23,535 nt of DNA, from the IMG/VR virus record IMGVR_UViG_3300004448_000249, positions 1 through 23,535 of that record; one strand, written 5' to 3'. The translations under genes and the position numbers were made by a program. Below the pieces are notes generated by a model. The model was not told where the DNA came from. It saw only the letters and a program-made list of their open reading frames with translations, and made no database searches. Source of the DNA: a virus. Positions 14,552 to 23,499 of this stretch are shown here, piece by piece. Positions within the stretch are counted from its first letter, which is position 1. Each line of letters begins with the position of its first letter.

Positions 14552-15232
14552 ATGGCAACGAACGCATATTTTAGAAATCATGATAACGTTTATGAACAAA
14601 ACTTAATTGACGATTTAGTAATTGAATCAATTAAGATATACGGTCTTGACGTCAAATTCATTACAAGATTACACCAAAATATTGATAAGCTTTTAAACGA
14701 AGACGATTTACCTACGTTTGACAAGTATTATGATTTTGAAGTTTATATTAAAAATGTTGATGGCTTTGAGGGTGAAGGCGACTTCCTTTCTAAGTTTGGT
14801 TTGCAAATCCGCGACTCAATTACATTCACTGTTGCCATAAGAACATTTGAGCAATTTGTAACACGCGAAGATGATACTAGAAAACGACCACTTGAAGGCG
14901 AAATGATATGGATGCCTCTTAATCAAAAGATGTACAAGATCCAGCACGTTGAACATGAGAGTGTATTCTATCAAACTGGCGCGTTGCAAGTATACGATAT
15001 GCGTTGTGAATTGGCTGAATATTCTGGTGAAACGTTTGATACTGGCGTTCCTGAAATTGACCACTTCTTTGATGACATTGATACATCTGCCAATACTGTT
15101 AATACACTCACCGCACTTTCTGGTGTTGATCCGCTTTCGCAAAACTTTGATTTTGAAGATCAAGCAGACGATATATTAGACTTCTCTGAAATGGATCCAT
15201 TCAGCGAAAACATTTCAATACAGGACTCATAA
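14552..15232 (+). CDS. 14: Neck protein gp14
   Basis: This 226-aa protein resembles T4 gp14 (about 256 aa), the partner of gp13 in the neck. It shows the family's opening ATNAYFRNHDNVYEQNLIDD, a helical DLVIESIKIYG segment and a beta region around residues 60-150 (EGEMIWMPLNQKMYKIQHVE). The C-terminal 45 residues are acidic, with repeated DPxSxNxxxxD patterns. It starts three bases after gene 13 and ends one base before gene 15. Confidence 0.9.
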   Translation: MATNAYFRNHDNVYEQNLIDDLVIESIKIYGLDVKFITRLHQNIDKLLNEDDLPTFDKYYDFEVYIKNVDGFEGEGDFLSKFGLQIRDSITFTVAIRTFEQFVTREDDTRKRPLEGEMIWMPLNQKMYKIQHVEHESVFYQTGALQVYDMRCELAEYSGETFDTGVPEIDHFFDDIDTSANTVNTLTALSGVDPLSQNFDFEDQADDILDFSEMDPFSENISIQDS

Positions 15233-15233
15233 T

Positions 15234-17345
15234 ATGGCAATCGCAAATTATTTCTACAATCAAACTACTAGGAAATACGTAGCACTATTTGGAACACTGT
15301 TTAATCAGTTAAAGATTAAACGTGAGGATAACGCCGGTGTAACTAAAAAAGAAATGATTGTTCCATTATCATACGCGCCGTACCAAAAGATATTGGCGAG
15401 AGTTGCGGCTGACCCTGATTTAATTAACAGTCGTCGTCCAGCAATGACTTTACCAAGGATGTCGTTTGAAATGACTTCCATGCAATACGATCCTTTGCGC
15501 AAACTTGCTTCAACTCAAAAGGTAATTAAACGCCAAAAAGCAGAAGCTGACAATAGCAGAAATTTTGTATATACGCCAGTACCATACACTTTAGATTTTT
15601 CTCTTTACATTATGACTAAGTACGCAGAAGATGCTACTAAACTTATGGAACAAATCCTACCGTTCTTTACTCCTGACTTTACGGTCGGGGCAAAAATGAT
15701 TCCTGACCTTGACCCTATTGATATTCCTATCGTTTTGACAAGTGTAACAACTGAGGATCTTTATGAAGGCGCGTTTGAAGAACGTCAAGCTATTTTGTAC
15801 ACACTCACTTTCACTATGAAAGGTTGGTTCTTTGGTCCTGAGAAAACTAAAAAGGTAATTAAATTCGTTGATATTGATATATTTAATGGCACAGATGAAA
15901 ATTCGCCATTCCAAGAAGGTATTGATATTAAGCCTGGGCTGTCAGCAAATGGAGAACCAATAACTGAAGTTGGCGTAACCGCAATCGCAACTTCGCTGTT
16001 GACAAACGGCACAGTTAGTAGTATAAAACTAATTAACGATGGTGAAAACTATAATGCAAATACTGTCGTAACTATAGGAGCGCCAGACACAGCCAACGCC
16101 GTTATAACATCCAATATAACATTAGGTCGAGTTACTGATATAACCATAGACAACGGCGGAGGGTACTTTAGCAGCGCTCCTACTGTCTCTATAGGGCTGC
16201 CAGATCAACCTATTACGACTGCTACTGCAATAGCAACGGTATCTAGTGGTTCTCTTGCAAATGTGTCTATAACCAATAGTGGTAACTTCTACAATAGTCC
16301 AACGTTTTCAATAGCTCCGCCACCAAATGTGGCTGCAGAGTTTAAGTTTGGTGATGATGCATTAGCTCACGCATCAGAAAATGACGTTACTTTCTTACAC
16401 ACGTTTACTGGATACTTTAGTTCTAACACTGGATATAAAGTATCGTTTTGGATTTACCCAACATCGTTTCCAACAGGAAATCCTTTATCTGTATTGTTTT
16501 CGCCGTTTACTAAAGTATTCTATGATGCTTCTACAGGTCAAGTAAGGTACCAACACGGTGGTTCTCCTGTCGTAAACTCTGATACTAACTTAGTCCTCAA
16601 CCAATGGAACCATGTAGAAGTAGAGCATTACACAAATCTTATTCGTATTAATGTCAACGGTTTATATGGTACACAAGAAACGCGTGGTGCAGGTAACGTT
16701 GCATTCCCCGCGCATACATATCGAGCTGGTGATGCTCAAGGTAACGAATCAGTATTTGATGGAGCTAACAGAAGTTTCCTTGGATATTTAGATAACGTAA
16801 CTTGGGAAACAACCGGTGATATGCCTACAGCTGCTAGTGGTGATCCATATACGATTCCAACAACAGCAAGAACTGGCGATATTATTACTAAGAACTTTGA
16901 CAAGGATCTTCCCGCAGCTACACTTGAAGTAACTAATGGCGAAGTAACTAGCATTACGGTAACGGCTGCAGGTTCAGGTTATGGCAACACTGCTCCTATT
17001 ATTACTATTGCTGAACCAGACAGTACGCCGTCTGCGTTCACGGCATCTATCTCTCCGGTACTTACAAATGGTATCATAAGTGCAATAACAATAAATAACG
17101 CTGGAAGGTTCTACGCGAATTCTCCTGCGATTAACGTTTCTTCGCCAACATCAACTCAAGCAACTGCTATTGCTAATGTTGGTAATAACGGGGATGTTCA
17201 ATCAATTACTATTACAAATGCTGGGCTTGGTTATAGAACAGCGCCAAACGTGACTATATCAACTCCAGACTTTGGATCAATCCCTTACGGTGATATTGAG
17301 TTTGACGATAACTGGGGTATTATTAAAACTATAGTGAGTGAATAA
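15234..17345 (+). CDS. 15: Tail sheath stabiliser gp15 with inserted repeats and LamG-like lectin domain
   Basis: T4 gp15 has 272 aa; this protein has 703. Residues 1 to about 225 match the T4-like gp15 core (opening AIANYFYNQTTRKYVALFGTLFN, then PMSFEM-like and EERQAILYTLTFTMKGWFFGP segments), and the last ~15 residues (DIEFDDNWGIIKTI) look like its original C-terminus. Between them lie six repeats of the type G-x-V-x-x-I-T-I-x-N-x-G-x-x-Y-x-x-x-P at about residues 259, 298, 339, 569, 613 and 653. In the middle (about 366-528) sits a LamG/concanavalin-like domain with VSFWIYPTSFP, NQWNHVEVEHY and FLGYLDNVTW. Gp15 forms the hexameric cap of the tail, so the insert would project from the neck and may bind glycans (inference). 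Confidence 0.9.
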   Translation: MAIANYFYNQTTRKYVALFGTLFNQLKIKREDNAGVTKKEMIVPLSYAPYQKILARVAADPDLINSRRPAMTLPRMSFEMTSMQYDPLRKLASTQKVIKRQKAEADNSRNFVYTPVPYTLDFSLYIMTKYAEDATKLMEQILPFFTPDFTVGAKMIPDLDPIDIPIVLTSVTTEDLYEGAFEERQAILYTLTFTMKGWFFGPEKTKKVIKFVDIDIFNGTDENSPFQEGIDIKPGLSANGEPITEVGVTAIATSLLTNGTVSSIKLINDGENYNANTVVTIGAPDTANAVITSNITLGRVTDITIDNGGGYFSSAPTVSIGLPDQPITTATAIATVSSGSLANVSITNSGNFYNSPTFSIAPPPNVAAEFKFGDDALAHASENDVTFLHTFTGYFSSNTGYKVSFWIYPTSFPTGNPLSVLFSPFTKVFYDASTGQVRYQHGGSPVVNSDTNLVLNQWNHVEVEHYTNLIRINVNGLYGTQETRGAGNVAFPAHTYRAGDAQGNESVFDGANRSFLGYLDNVTWETTGDMPTAASGDPYTIPTTARTGDIITKNFDKDLPAATLEVTNGEVTSITVTAAGSGYGNTAPIITIAEPDSTPSAFTASISPVLTNGIISAITINNAGRFYANSPAINVSSPTSTQATAIANVGNNGDVQSITITNAGLGYRTAPNVTISTPDFGSIPYGDIEFDDNWGIIKTIVSE
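16008..16325 (+). repeat. Three protein repeats before the LamG domain of gp15
   Basis: Repeats begin near 16008, 16125 and 16248. Each encodes a strand like G-x-V-x-x-I-x-I-x-N-x-G, then Y or F, then a P-x-(V/F)-x-I-x-x-P strand. DNA identity between copies is low, so the repetition is at protein level. Confidence 0.75.
16938..17270 (+). repeat. Three protein repeats after the LamG domain of gp15
   Basis: Repeats begin near 16938, 17070 and 17190, with the same pattern as the upstream set (for example GDVQSITITNAGLGY followed by APNVTISTPD). The 3 + LamG + 3 arrangement is symmetrical. Confidence 0.75.
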
Positions 17346-17346
17346 T

Positions 17347-17796
17347 ATGAATGATAAGATAGCTGAAAACCTTGGGATGAGACCTCTTTCTGAAGTTAGG
17401 GAAGAAGAATTGGCGGCAGCGCCAGTTGTAGTTGAAGCTGAGGAAGTACTACCTGCGGTTACGGTGAATGTTGAGGACGATGAAAACCTTAAAGACCTCG
17501 CAAAAGTACGCGAAAATATTGAGGGTGTTATTGAGCTAGGTAACGAAGCTGTACGAGAAATGCTTGAGATTGCTAAACAATCAGAGTCGGCACGAGGGTT
17601 TGAAGTTGTTTCAACACTTATGAAAACCTTGCTTGATGCAAACAAAGACTTTGCTGATGTTTCTACTAAAAAGAAATTCGCAATAGAAGAAATTAACGCA
17701 CCTAAAGAAGCTGCACAAACAAATGTTACTAATAATAACTTAATTGTTTCTACTGCCGATTTACTTAAAATGCTGAAAGATACAGAGAATGGCTGA
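17347..17796 (+). CDS. 16: Terminase small subunit gp16
   Basis: This 149-aa protein is acidic and helical, close to T4 gp16 in size (164 aa), and sits directly before the large terminase with an 8-bp overlap (ATGGCTGA), as in T4. The central region (around 45-115) is a likely coiled coil with EGVIELGNEAVREMLEIAK and STLMKTLLDANKDF; this type of helical pair forms the terminase ring that recognises concatemeric DNA. ATG 17347 was chosen over an in-frame GTG at 17338, which lies in the end of gene 15. Confidence 0.85.
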   Translation: MNDKIAENLGMRPLSEVREEELAAAPVVVEAEEVLPAVTVNVEDDENLKDLAKVRENIEGVIELGNEAVREMLEIAKQSESARGFEVVSTLMKTLLDANKDFADVSTKKKFAIEEINAPKEAAQTNVTNNNLIVSTADLLKMLKDTENG

Positions 17797-19378
17797 TGGA
17801 TATTTAGGTAACTCAAATCTTAAAAGAGTTAGTGAGGAAATCGAATGGTCTCCCGAGCTCTTAAAAGAATATATGAAATGCGCGAAAGATCCTGTTTACT
17901 TTGCTAAAGAATATATTAAAATTGTACATGTTGATAAAGGTTTAGTGCCTTTTAAAATGTATGACTATCAGGAAAGCATCGTACGCAAAATATCTGACAA
18001 CAGACGTTTAGCTGTTCTTACGGCACGTCAGTCTGGTAAAACAACTACTGCAATGGCTATTATCCTTCATTACGTTTTATTTAATGAATTTAAAACAGTT
18101 GCTATTCTTGCTAACAAAGGTGATGCTGCTCGGGAGGTTATGGCTCGCGTCAAACTTGCTTTTGAATCATTACCCAAGTGGCTACAACAAGGTGTTGAAG
18201 AATGGAACAAAGGGAATATTGCGTTAGAAAATGGATGTCAGGTTTTGGCTGGTACCACATCATCTAGTGCTATTCGTGGTAAATCAGTTAACTTCTTGTA
18301 CCTCGATGAGGTTGCATTTATTGAAGGCTATGACGATTTCTTCGCGTCAGTTTATCCTACGATTTCATCTGGCGACACAACGAAACTATTAATGACTTCG
18401 ACTCCTAACGGATTAAACCATTTTTGGAAAACATGTACTGGCGCAAAAGAAGGTACGAATGGTTACGAATACGAAGAAGTTATGTGGGACGATGTTCCGG
18501 GCCGCGATGAAAAATGGCGCAAGGAAACAATCGAAGCATTAGACCACGACGAAGAAAAGTTTAACCAAGAATATTGTTGCCAGTTTCTAGGCAGTTCTGG
18601 TACTCTTATTTCTGGTTGGAAACTAAAAGAATTATTACACGCAACACCAATAGCACAACACGACGGTTTCATGCAATATGAAAAACCAATTCAAGACCGG
18701 CAATATGCATGTATTGTTGATGTTGCACGCGGCAAAGGATTAGACTATTCATGTTTTTCAGTAATAGACATAACAGAGATGCCTTATAAACAGGTAGCAG
18801 TCTTTAGAGATAACATGGTTGGACCAATTGACTTCGCTTCAGTTGTGTACCGCATTGGAACAATATATAATACAGCTGGAGTGTTAATAGAGGTTAACGA
18901 TATTGGCGAGCAAGTCGCTGACGTCTTATTGATGGACTATGGTTACGATAACATATTATACACCGCAAACAACGGCCGTTCTGGTAAAATGCTTACTGGT
19001 GGGTTTGGTAAAAAGGTAGATAATGGAATAAGAACAACTAAAAATGTTAAAGCAACTGGCTGCTCTATGTTAAAAATGCTAGTTGAACAAAACCAACTTA
19101 TTATACAAGATTATGATACAATTCAGGAACTTAGCCGGTTTTCTAAAAAGGCAAACTCATATGAAGCAGAGTCTGGGTTTCACGACGATTTAGTTATGAA
19201 CTTAGTTTTATTTGCTTGGATGACTGAACAGGCATATTTTAAAGATATGACAGACATAAATACGCTTATTAAGCTCAGGGAAAAAACTGAAGAGCAAATT
19301 GAGGAGGAACTTTTACCGTTTGGCTTTGTCAATAGTGGCGGAGATTTTGATTATGAAGACGACGGCCTTAGATTATAG
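17789..19378 (+). CDS. 17: Terminase large subunit gp17 (packaging ATPase and nuclease)
   Basis: This 529-aa protein is the DNA packaging motor. The N-terminal ATPase has Walker A ARQSGKTT at 79-86, Walker B LYLDE at 170-174 and a following TSTPNGLNHFW coupling segment. The C-terminal RNase H-like nuclease has the acidic residues expected of T4 gp17: IVDVARGKGLDYS, VLIEVNDIGEQV and FHDDLVMNL. It is shorter than T4 gp17 (610 aa), mainly at the ends. No intein or intron interrupts it. It is translationally coupled to gene 16. Confidence 0.95.
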   Translation: MADGYLGNSNLKRVSEEIEWSPELLKEYMKCAKDPVYFAKEYIKIVHVDKGLVPFKMYDYQESIVRKISDNRRLAVLTARQSGKTTTAMAIILHYVLFNEFKTVAILANKGDAAREVMARVKLAFESLPKWLQQGVEEWNKGNIALENGCQVLAGTTSSSAIRGKSVNFLYLDEVAFIEGYDDFFASVYPTISSGDTTKLLMTSTPNGLNHFWKTCTGAKEGTNGYEYEEVMWDDVPGRDEKWRKETIEALDHDEEKFNQEYCCQFLGSSGTLISGWKLKELLHATPIAQHDGFMQYEKPIQDRQYACIVDVARGKGLDYSCFSVIDITEMPYKQVAVFRDNMVGPIDFASVVYRIGTIYNTAGVLIEVNDIGEQVADVLLMDYGYDNILYTANNGRSGKMLTGGFGKKVDNGIRTTKNVKATGCSMLKMLVEQNQLIIQDYDTIQELSRFSKKANSYEAESGFHDDLVMNLVLFAWMTEQAYFKDMTDINTLIKLREKTEEQIEEELLPFGFVNSGGDFDYEDDGLRL

Positions 19379-19390
19379 AATTGCTATTTT

Positions 19391-19398
19391 TATAAATA
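19391..19398 (+). promoter_or_regulatory. T4-type late promoter TATAAATA before gene 18
   Basis: An exact late consensus in the 82-bp gap between genes 17 and 18, 62 bp before the sheath ATG. It overlaps a small AT-rich inverted repeat (CTATTT/AAATAG, 19384-19399) that is probably incidental. Confidence 0.8.
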
Positions 19399-19460
19399 GA
19401 AACAGTAAGAAAATATAAAAAACAAGATTAACGCGTTTTCAATACATAAAGGAGAAAAAT

Positions 19461-21395
19461 ATGGCTTTTTCCGTAAGTCCTTCTGTTATCGTTCGAGAAG
19501 TCGATGCTTCCCAGGCAGTACCAGCCATCACAACGCCACCAGCTGCTATGGCAGGGGTGTTTAGATGGGGTCCGACTAACGAACCATTGCTAATTTCGTC
19601 AGAAAACCAACTCGTAGATCGTTTTGGTGCACCTGATGATAACAATTACGAAACATTCTTTACTGCATCGGATTACTTATCGTATTCCAATGCGCTATAC
19701 GTTGTTCGTGCAGATGATGGTTCAACTGAAGCTGATAGCACAAACATCGTCCTAGACGAGAATGAACTACCAACAGACGCTAGCGTTTATGGTGCATTTA
19801 AAGCTAAGTACAAGGGAGTACTTGGTAACTCATTACAAGTTGCATGGGTATCATCCACCGGCTTTGAGAATGCATACGCAGCAGTTGCTGACATTCCAAC
19901 AAATAAAGTTTCAAATAGCAGCATAGATCAAGTTATCTCGTTCAATGCAGCAAACGTATCTTTTGAAACTGCAAACACAAACAACTTAGCTGACTTGGCT
20001 ACAGGTGATGTACTTTCAATTGGTAACGAGTCAATCGGCTACCAAGATGTATACGTTTCTACGTTTACAGAAACACCACTGACAGTTACTGAAAACCCAG
20101 GCGCTAACAACGAGCTTACATACACGGTTGCTTACCAGTATGATATTGAGTTCTCAAATAAGTACACATTAGCAGAAACTGACCTAGCTAAATTGTCACT
20201 GACTAAAAAATGGCAGCATGGTGCTACTTTCTCTAGAAAACCTGATGCAGGTAATATTCACGTTGCGGTTATTGACCAAGACGGCGTAATTTCTGGTACT
20301 AAAGGGTTTATGTTAGAAAAGTTTGAAAATATTTCAACAACTCCGGGTGCGGTCTCTCCACAAGGTACGACTAATTACTACGGTACAGTGATTGAAAACT
20401 TCTCATCTTGGGTTAGTGTTGCTAATACAACTGTTGTTGGCACGGCTGATACTGCGGTAACTGCATACGAAACAATGTCAGGCGCATCAGCAACTGTTAC
20501 TGAAACAACTGCTACGTTGGCTCAATTAGGCTTCGCATTAGATACACTTAGAAGTGCTAATGAAATCGACATTGCTTTTGTACTTCAAGGCAAAGGCGAT
20601 GATATGGCAACTCGCGCAAACTACATTGTTTCTAACATCTGTGAAACAAGAAAAGATTGCGTTGCATTCCTATCACCATCTAAAGAAGCTGTTGTTGACG
20701 AACTTAAAATGAATGCTAAATTGACTAACGCAATTGCATATCGTAACAAAGTTCAAAACTCATCTTACATGTTTATGGATAGTGGATATAAGTATCGCTA
20801 CGATAAATACAACGACACATATCGTTGGACACCACTAAACGGCGACATGGCTGGACTAGCAGCTAGAGTTGAGCCTTGGGAATCACCAGCTGGTTTCAGA
20901 AAAGGCGTAATTAAAAATGTTGTTAAATTAGCGTTCAACCCTAACAAAACAATGAGAGATTTGTTGTATGGTTCAGATATTAACCCAGTAATGTCACAAG
21001 TAGGTCAAGGTATTGTACTATTTGGCGATAAAACCGGTTTAGGTTTAACATCTGCGTTTGATCGTCTTAATGTTCGTAGGTTGTTTATTGCAGTTGAGAA
21101 ATCAATCGCAACAGCAGCTCAAAGCTTTTTGTTTGAACTTAACGACGAATTTACTCAAACACAGTTTAAGAATATCGTTGATCCGTTTTTACGCGATATC
21201 CAAGGAAGACGTGGTATCATTGATTATAGAGTAATTAGTGACTCAACTGTCAACACTCCTGAGGTAATTGACCAAAACAAATTCCGCGCAAGCATATTCA
21301 TCAAGCCAGCTCGCTCTATTAACGTTATCGAATTAACATTCGTAGCAACTAGAACAGGCATCGAGTTTGACGAAATTGTTGGTCAGTTAACTTAA
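19461..21395 (+). CDS. 18: Contractile tail sheath protein gp18
   Basis: This 644-aa protein is close to T4 gp18 (659 aa). The N-terminus has the classical sheath opening SPSVIVREVDAS followed by AMAGVFRWGPTNEP and QLVDRFGAP. The C-terminal domain has RRLFIAVEKSIATAAQSFLFE and the final INVIELTFVATRTGIEF strands that interlock neighbouring subunits. The ribosome-binding site AAAGGAG is just before ATG 19461. Many copies per tail are needed, which fits its own late promoter. Confidence 0.95.
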   Translation: MAFSVSPSVIVREVDASQAVPAITTPPAAMAGVFRWGPTNEPLLISSENQLVDRFGAPDDNNYETFFTASDYLSYSNALYVVRADDGSTEADSTNIVLDENELPTDASVYGAFKAKYKGVLGNSLQVAWVSSTGFENAYAAVADIPTNKVSNSSIDQVISFNAANVSFETANTNNLADLATGDVLSIGNESIGYQDVYVSTFTETPLTVTENPGANNELTYTVAYQYDIEFSNKYTLAETDLAKLSLTKKWQHGATFSRKPDAGNIHVAVIDQDGVISGTKGFMLEKFENISTTPGAVSPQGTTNYYGTVIENFSSWVSVANTTVVGTADTAVTAYETMSGASATVTETTATLAQLGFALDTLRSANEIDIAFVLQGKGDDMATRANYIVSNICETRKDCVAFLSPSKEAVVDELKMNAKLTNAIAYRNKVQNSSYMFMDSGYKYRYDKYNDTYRWTPLNGDMAGLAARVEPWESPAGFRKGVIKNVVKLAFNPNKTMRDLLYGSDINPVMSQVGQGIVLFGDKTGLGLTSAFDRLNVRRLFIAVEKSIATAAQSFLFELNDEFTQTQFKNIVDPFLRDIQGRRGIIDYRVISDSTVNTPEVIDQNKFRASIFIKPARSINVIELTFVATRTGIEFDEIVGQLT

Positions 21396-21402
21396 ATAAA
21401 TA
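21395..21402 (+). promoter_or_regulatory. Variant late promoter AATAAATA before gene 19
   Basis: AATAAATA lies at the sheath stop codon, 27 bp before the tube ATG 21430, with AGGAGA at 21416-21421 as ribosome-binding site. It has one mismatch to the T4 late consensus. Confidence 0.45.
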
Positions 21403-21429
21403 AGCATATAAAATAGGAGAATAGATAAA

Positions 21430-21963
21430 ATGGCATTCAATATCAACCAGTTCAAATCAGAGCTCGTCGGTGGCGGTGCACGTCCTACCCTGTTCCAATG
21501 TCAAATCACAAACCCAATTGCTCCAGAAGCTGATATTAAAGTACCATTTATGATACGCTCAGCAGGAATTCCAGAATCTATTCTGGGGCAATTTACGGTA
21601 CCTTACTTTGGTCGTCAGATCAAGTATGCCGGTGATAGAACATTCGCAGATTGGACCGTGCAGGTAATCAACGATGAAGACTTCGCTGTTCGCAACGCGA
21701 TGGAAGCTTGGTCAAATGCAATAAACTCGCATGACTCTAATACTAGAGCCTTGCCACAAACTTACAAGTCAACTGGGCAAATTACTCAGTTCAGCAAAGA
21801 TGGATCAGTTCTTAGAACATATATCTTTGAAGGTATGTATCCGATACAAATTGACGGTATCCAAATGGATTGGGCGCAAGCTGACACAATCGAAGAATTT
21901 GGTGTTACATTCCAATATGACTTATGGCGTGTTGAGGGTAATACCGGCATTCCTACTACTTAA
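21430..21963 (+). CDS. 19: Tail tube protein gp19
   Basis: This 177-aa protein is the tail tube subunit (T4 gp19, 163 aa). The opening FNINQFKSELVGGGARPTLF is characteristic, followed by PFMIRSAGIPES, VPYFGRQIKYAGDRTFADWTV and a final YDLWRVEG. It forms hexameric rings stacked inside the sheath. Gene order 18-19-20 is as in T4. Confidence 0.95.
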   Translation: MAFNINQFKSELVGGGARPTLFQCQITNPIAPEADIKVPFMIRSAGIPESILGQFTVPYFGRQIKYAGDRTFADWTVQVINDEDFAVRNAMEAWSNAINSHDSNTRALPQTYKSTGQITQFSKDGSVLRTYIFEGMYPIQIDGIQMDWAQADTIEEFGVTFQYDLWRVEGNTGIPTT

Positions 21964-21982
21964 TTGATGAGAAAGTGAATAA

Positions 21983-23497
21983 ATGAAAATTTTTGGTTTT
22001 GACATAAAGCGTGATACAGAGGAGGATGGTTTCGTACCATCCTCTTTTGCTGAACCGCAAAATGATGATGGAGCTGTCACTGTTGGTAATGCAATGGGCG
22101 GCTTCTATAGTACACTATTGGATATGGAAGGAAACGCTAAAACAGAGTCGGAACTTGTAACAAAGTACCGTGGTTTAGCACACCAACCAGAAATTGCACA
22201 AGCTGTTGATGAAGTAATTAACGAAGCAATTAGTGTAGATACAGATGATAAAGTTGTTGAATTACTACTTGACGAATGTGATCTACCAGATAAAATTAAG
22301 AAAATACTTATAGACGAGTTTGACACTGTATTGTCTTTACTCGATTTTTCTGTTACCGCATATGAAACGTTTCAAAAATTCTATGTTGATGGCAGATTAA
22401 ACTATCATGTTATTATTGATAATGAAAACCTCGCTGATGGTATTAAAGAGTTGCGCTATGTGGATGCGCGTAAACTTAAACTTATTCGCGAAGTTGATAA
22501 AAAAGAAAAAGATCCACACTCAGGAGTTCCAGTTAAAAAGGTTAGATCAGAATATTATATGTATTCTGAGTCTGGTTTTGGTTCTGACAAGAACAGTTCA
22601 CAAACGTCTACGCAAGGATATAAAATTGCGAAAGACTCTATTGCTAGGGTTACGTCTGGCGTAATGAACGAAAACAACTCGTTAGTATTGTCATACCTTC
22701 ACCCGTCAATCAAACCGCTAAACCAATTAAGGATGTTGGAAGATGCGACAGTCATTTATACTATTACACGAGCTCCTGAACGAAGAGTGTTCTACATTGA
22801 CGTTGGTAACCTTCCTAAATCGAAAGCTGAGCAGTATCTAAGAGATATGATGGTTCGTCACAAAAACAAACTTCAATACAATTCATCAACCGGTGAACTT
22901 ACTGACGCTCGTAAAATGATGACTATGACCGAAGACTTTTGGTTCCCACGTCGTGGTGGTGAGCGTTCAACTGAAGTTGATACAATGGCAGGCGGAAACG
23001 CTGCAGGTTTAACAGATGATACAAACATGCAGTACTTTCAACGCAAGCTATACAAATCGCTTAAAGTGCCTTTATCTCGTTTAGAGCCAGAAACAATGTA
23101 TTCGTTTGGTCGAGTATCAGAAATCACTCGCGATGAATTAAAATTTAGTAAATTCATTAAAAGATTGCGCTCACGTTTCTCCTCAATCTTTACATCATTA
23201 TTAGAAAAACAGCTTATTCTCAAAGGTATCATGACGCCAGAAGAATTTGCTGAAATTAAAAACGAAATTCGTTACGATTTTGTTCAGGATAACTATTTCC
23301 AAGAACTTAAAGAGGCTGAAATCACTCGCGAAAGACTTTCTACTTTACGTGAAGTTGAAGAACATGTTGGTACATACTATTCTAGAGAATGGGTATTACG
23401 CAACGTTCTCCGCATGTCAGAAGAAGAAATGGGTGACATGAAGGATCAAATTGAGCAAGAACTTAAAGATAATCCTCCTGAAGAGTCCGAGGAATAG
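21983..23497 (+). CDS. 20: Portal protein gp20
   Basis: This 504-aa protein matches T4 gp20 (524 aa), the dodecameric portal at the head vertex. Recognisable segments are LVTKYRGLAHQPEIAQAVDEVINEA near residues 50-80, APERRVFYIDVGNLPKSKAEQYL, FWFPRRGGERSTEVDTMAGG and KVPLSRLEPE before the C-terminal helices. The start ATG 21983 is 20 bp after gene 19. A strong hairpin lies within codons 13-22. The C-terminus is acidic. Confidence 0.95.
   Translation: MKIFGFDIKRDTEEDGFVPSSFAEPQNDDGAVTVGNAMGGFYSTLLDMEGNAKTESELVTKYRGLAHQPEIAQAVDEVINEAISVDTDDKVVELLLDECDLPDKIKKILIDEFDTVLSLLDFSVTAYETFQKFYVDGRLNYHVIIDNENLADGIKELRYVDARKLKLIREVDKKEKDPHSGVPVKKVRSEYYMYSESGFGSDKNSSQTSTQGYKIAKDSIARVTSGVMNENNSLVLSYLHPSIKPLNQLRMLEDATVIYTITRAPERRVFYIDVGNLPKSKAEQYLRDMMVRHKNKLQYNSSTGELTDARKMMTMTEDFWFPRRGGERSTEVDTMAGGNAAGLTDDTNMQYFQRKLYKSLKVPLSRLEPETMYSFGRVSEITRDELKFSKFIKRLRSRFSSIFTSLLEKQLILKGIMTPEEFAEIKNEIRYDFVQDNYFQELKEAEITRERLSTLREVEEHVGTYYSREWVLRNVLRMSEEEMGDMKDQIEQELKDNPPEESEE
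22022..22044 (+). terminator. Terminator-like hairpin inside the start of gene 20
   Basis: GAGGATGGT (22022-22030), loop TTCGT, ACCATCCTC (22036-22044), a perfect 9-bp GC-containing stem followed by TTTT (22045-22048). It has the shape of an intrinsic terminator with a short U tract, located 40 bp into the portal gene, so it could act as an attenuator or an mRNA processing or pausing site. Confidence 0.5.
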
Positions 23498-23499
23498 AA

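Noticed and set aside
14816-15163. 115-codon minus-strand frame within gene 14
   Set aside because: Shadow of a well-identified neck gene, no promoter or ribosome-binding site.
17277-17816. 179-codon open frame on the minus strand
   Set aside because: Ser/Thr-rich shadow of gene 16, which has the expected place, size and overlap with gene 17.
19384-19399. Small inverted repeat CTATTT/AAATAG after gene 17 considered as terminator
   Set aside because: Only six A/T-rich pairs and no T run after it; it coincides with the late promoter.
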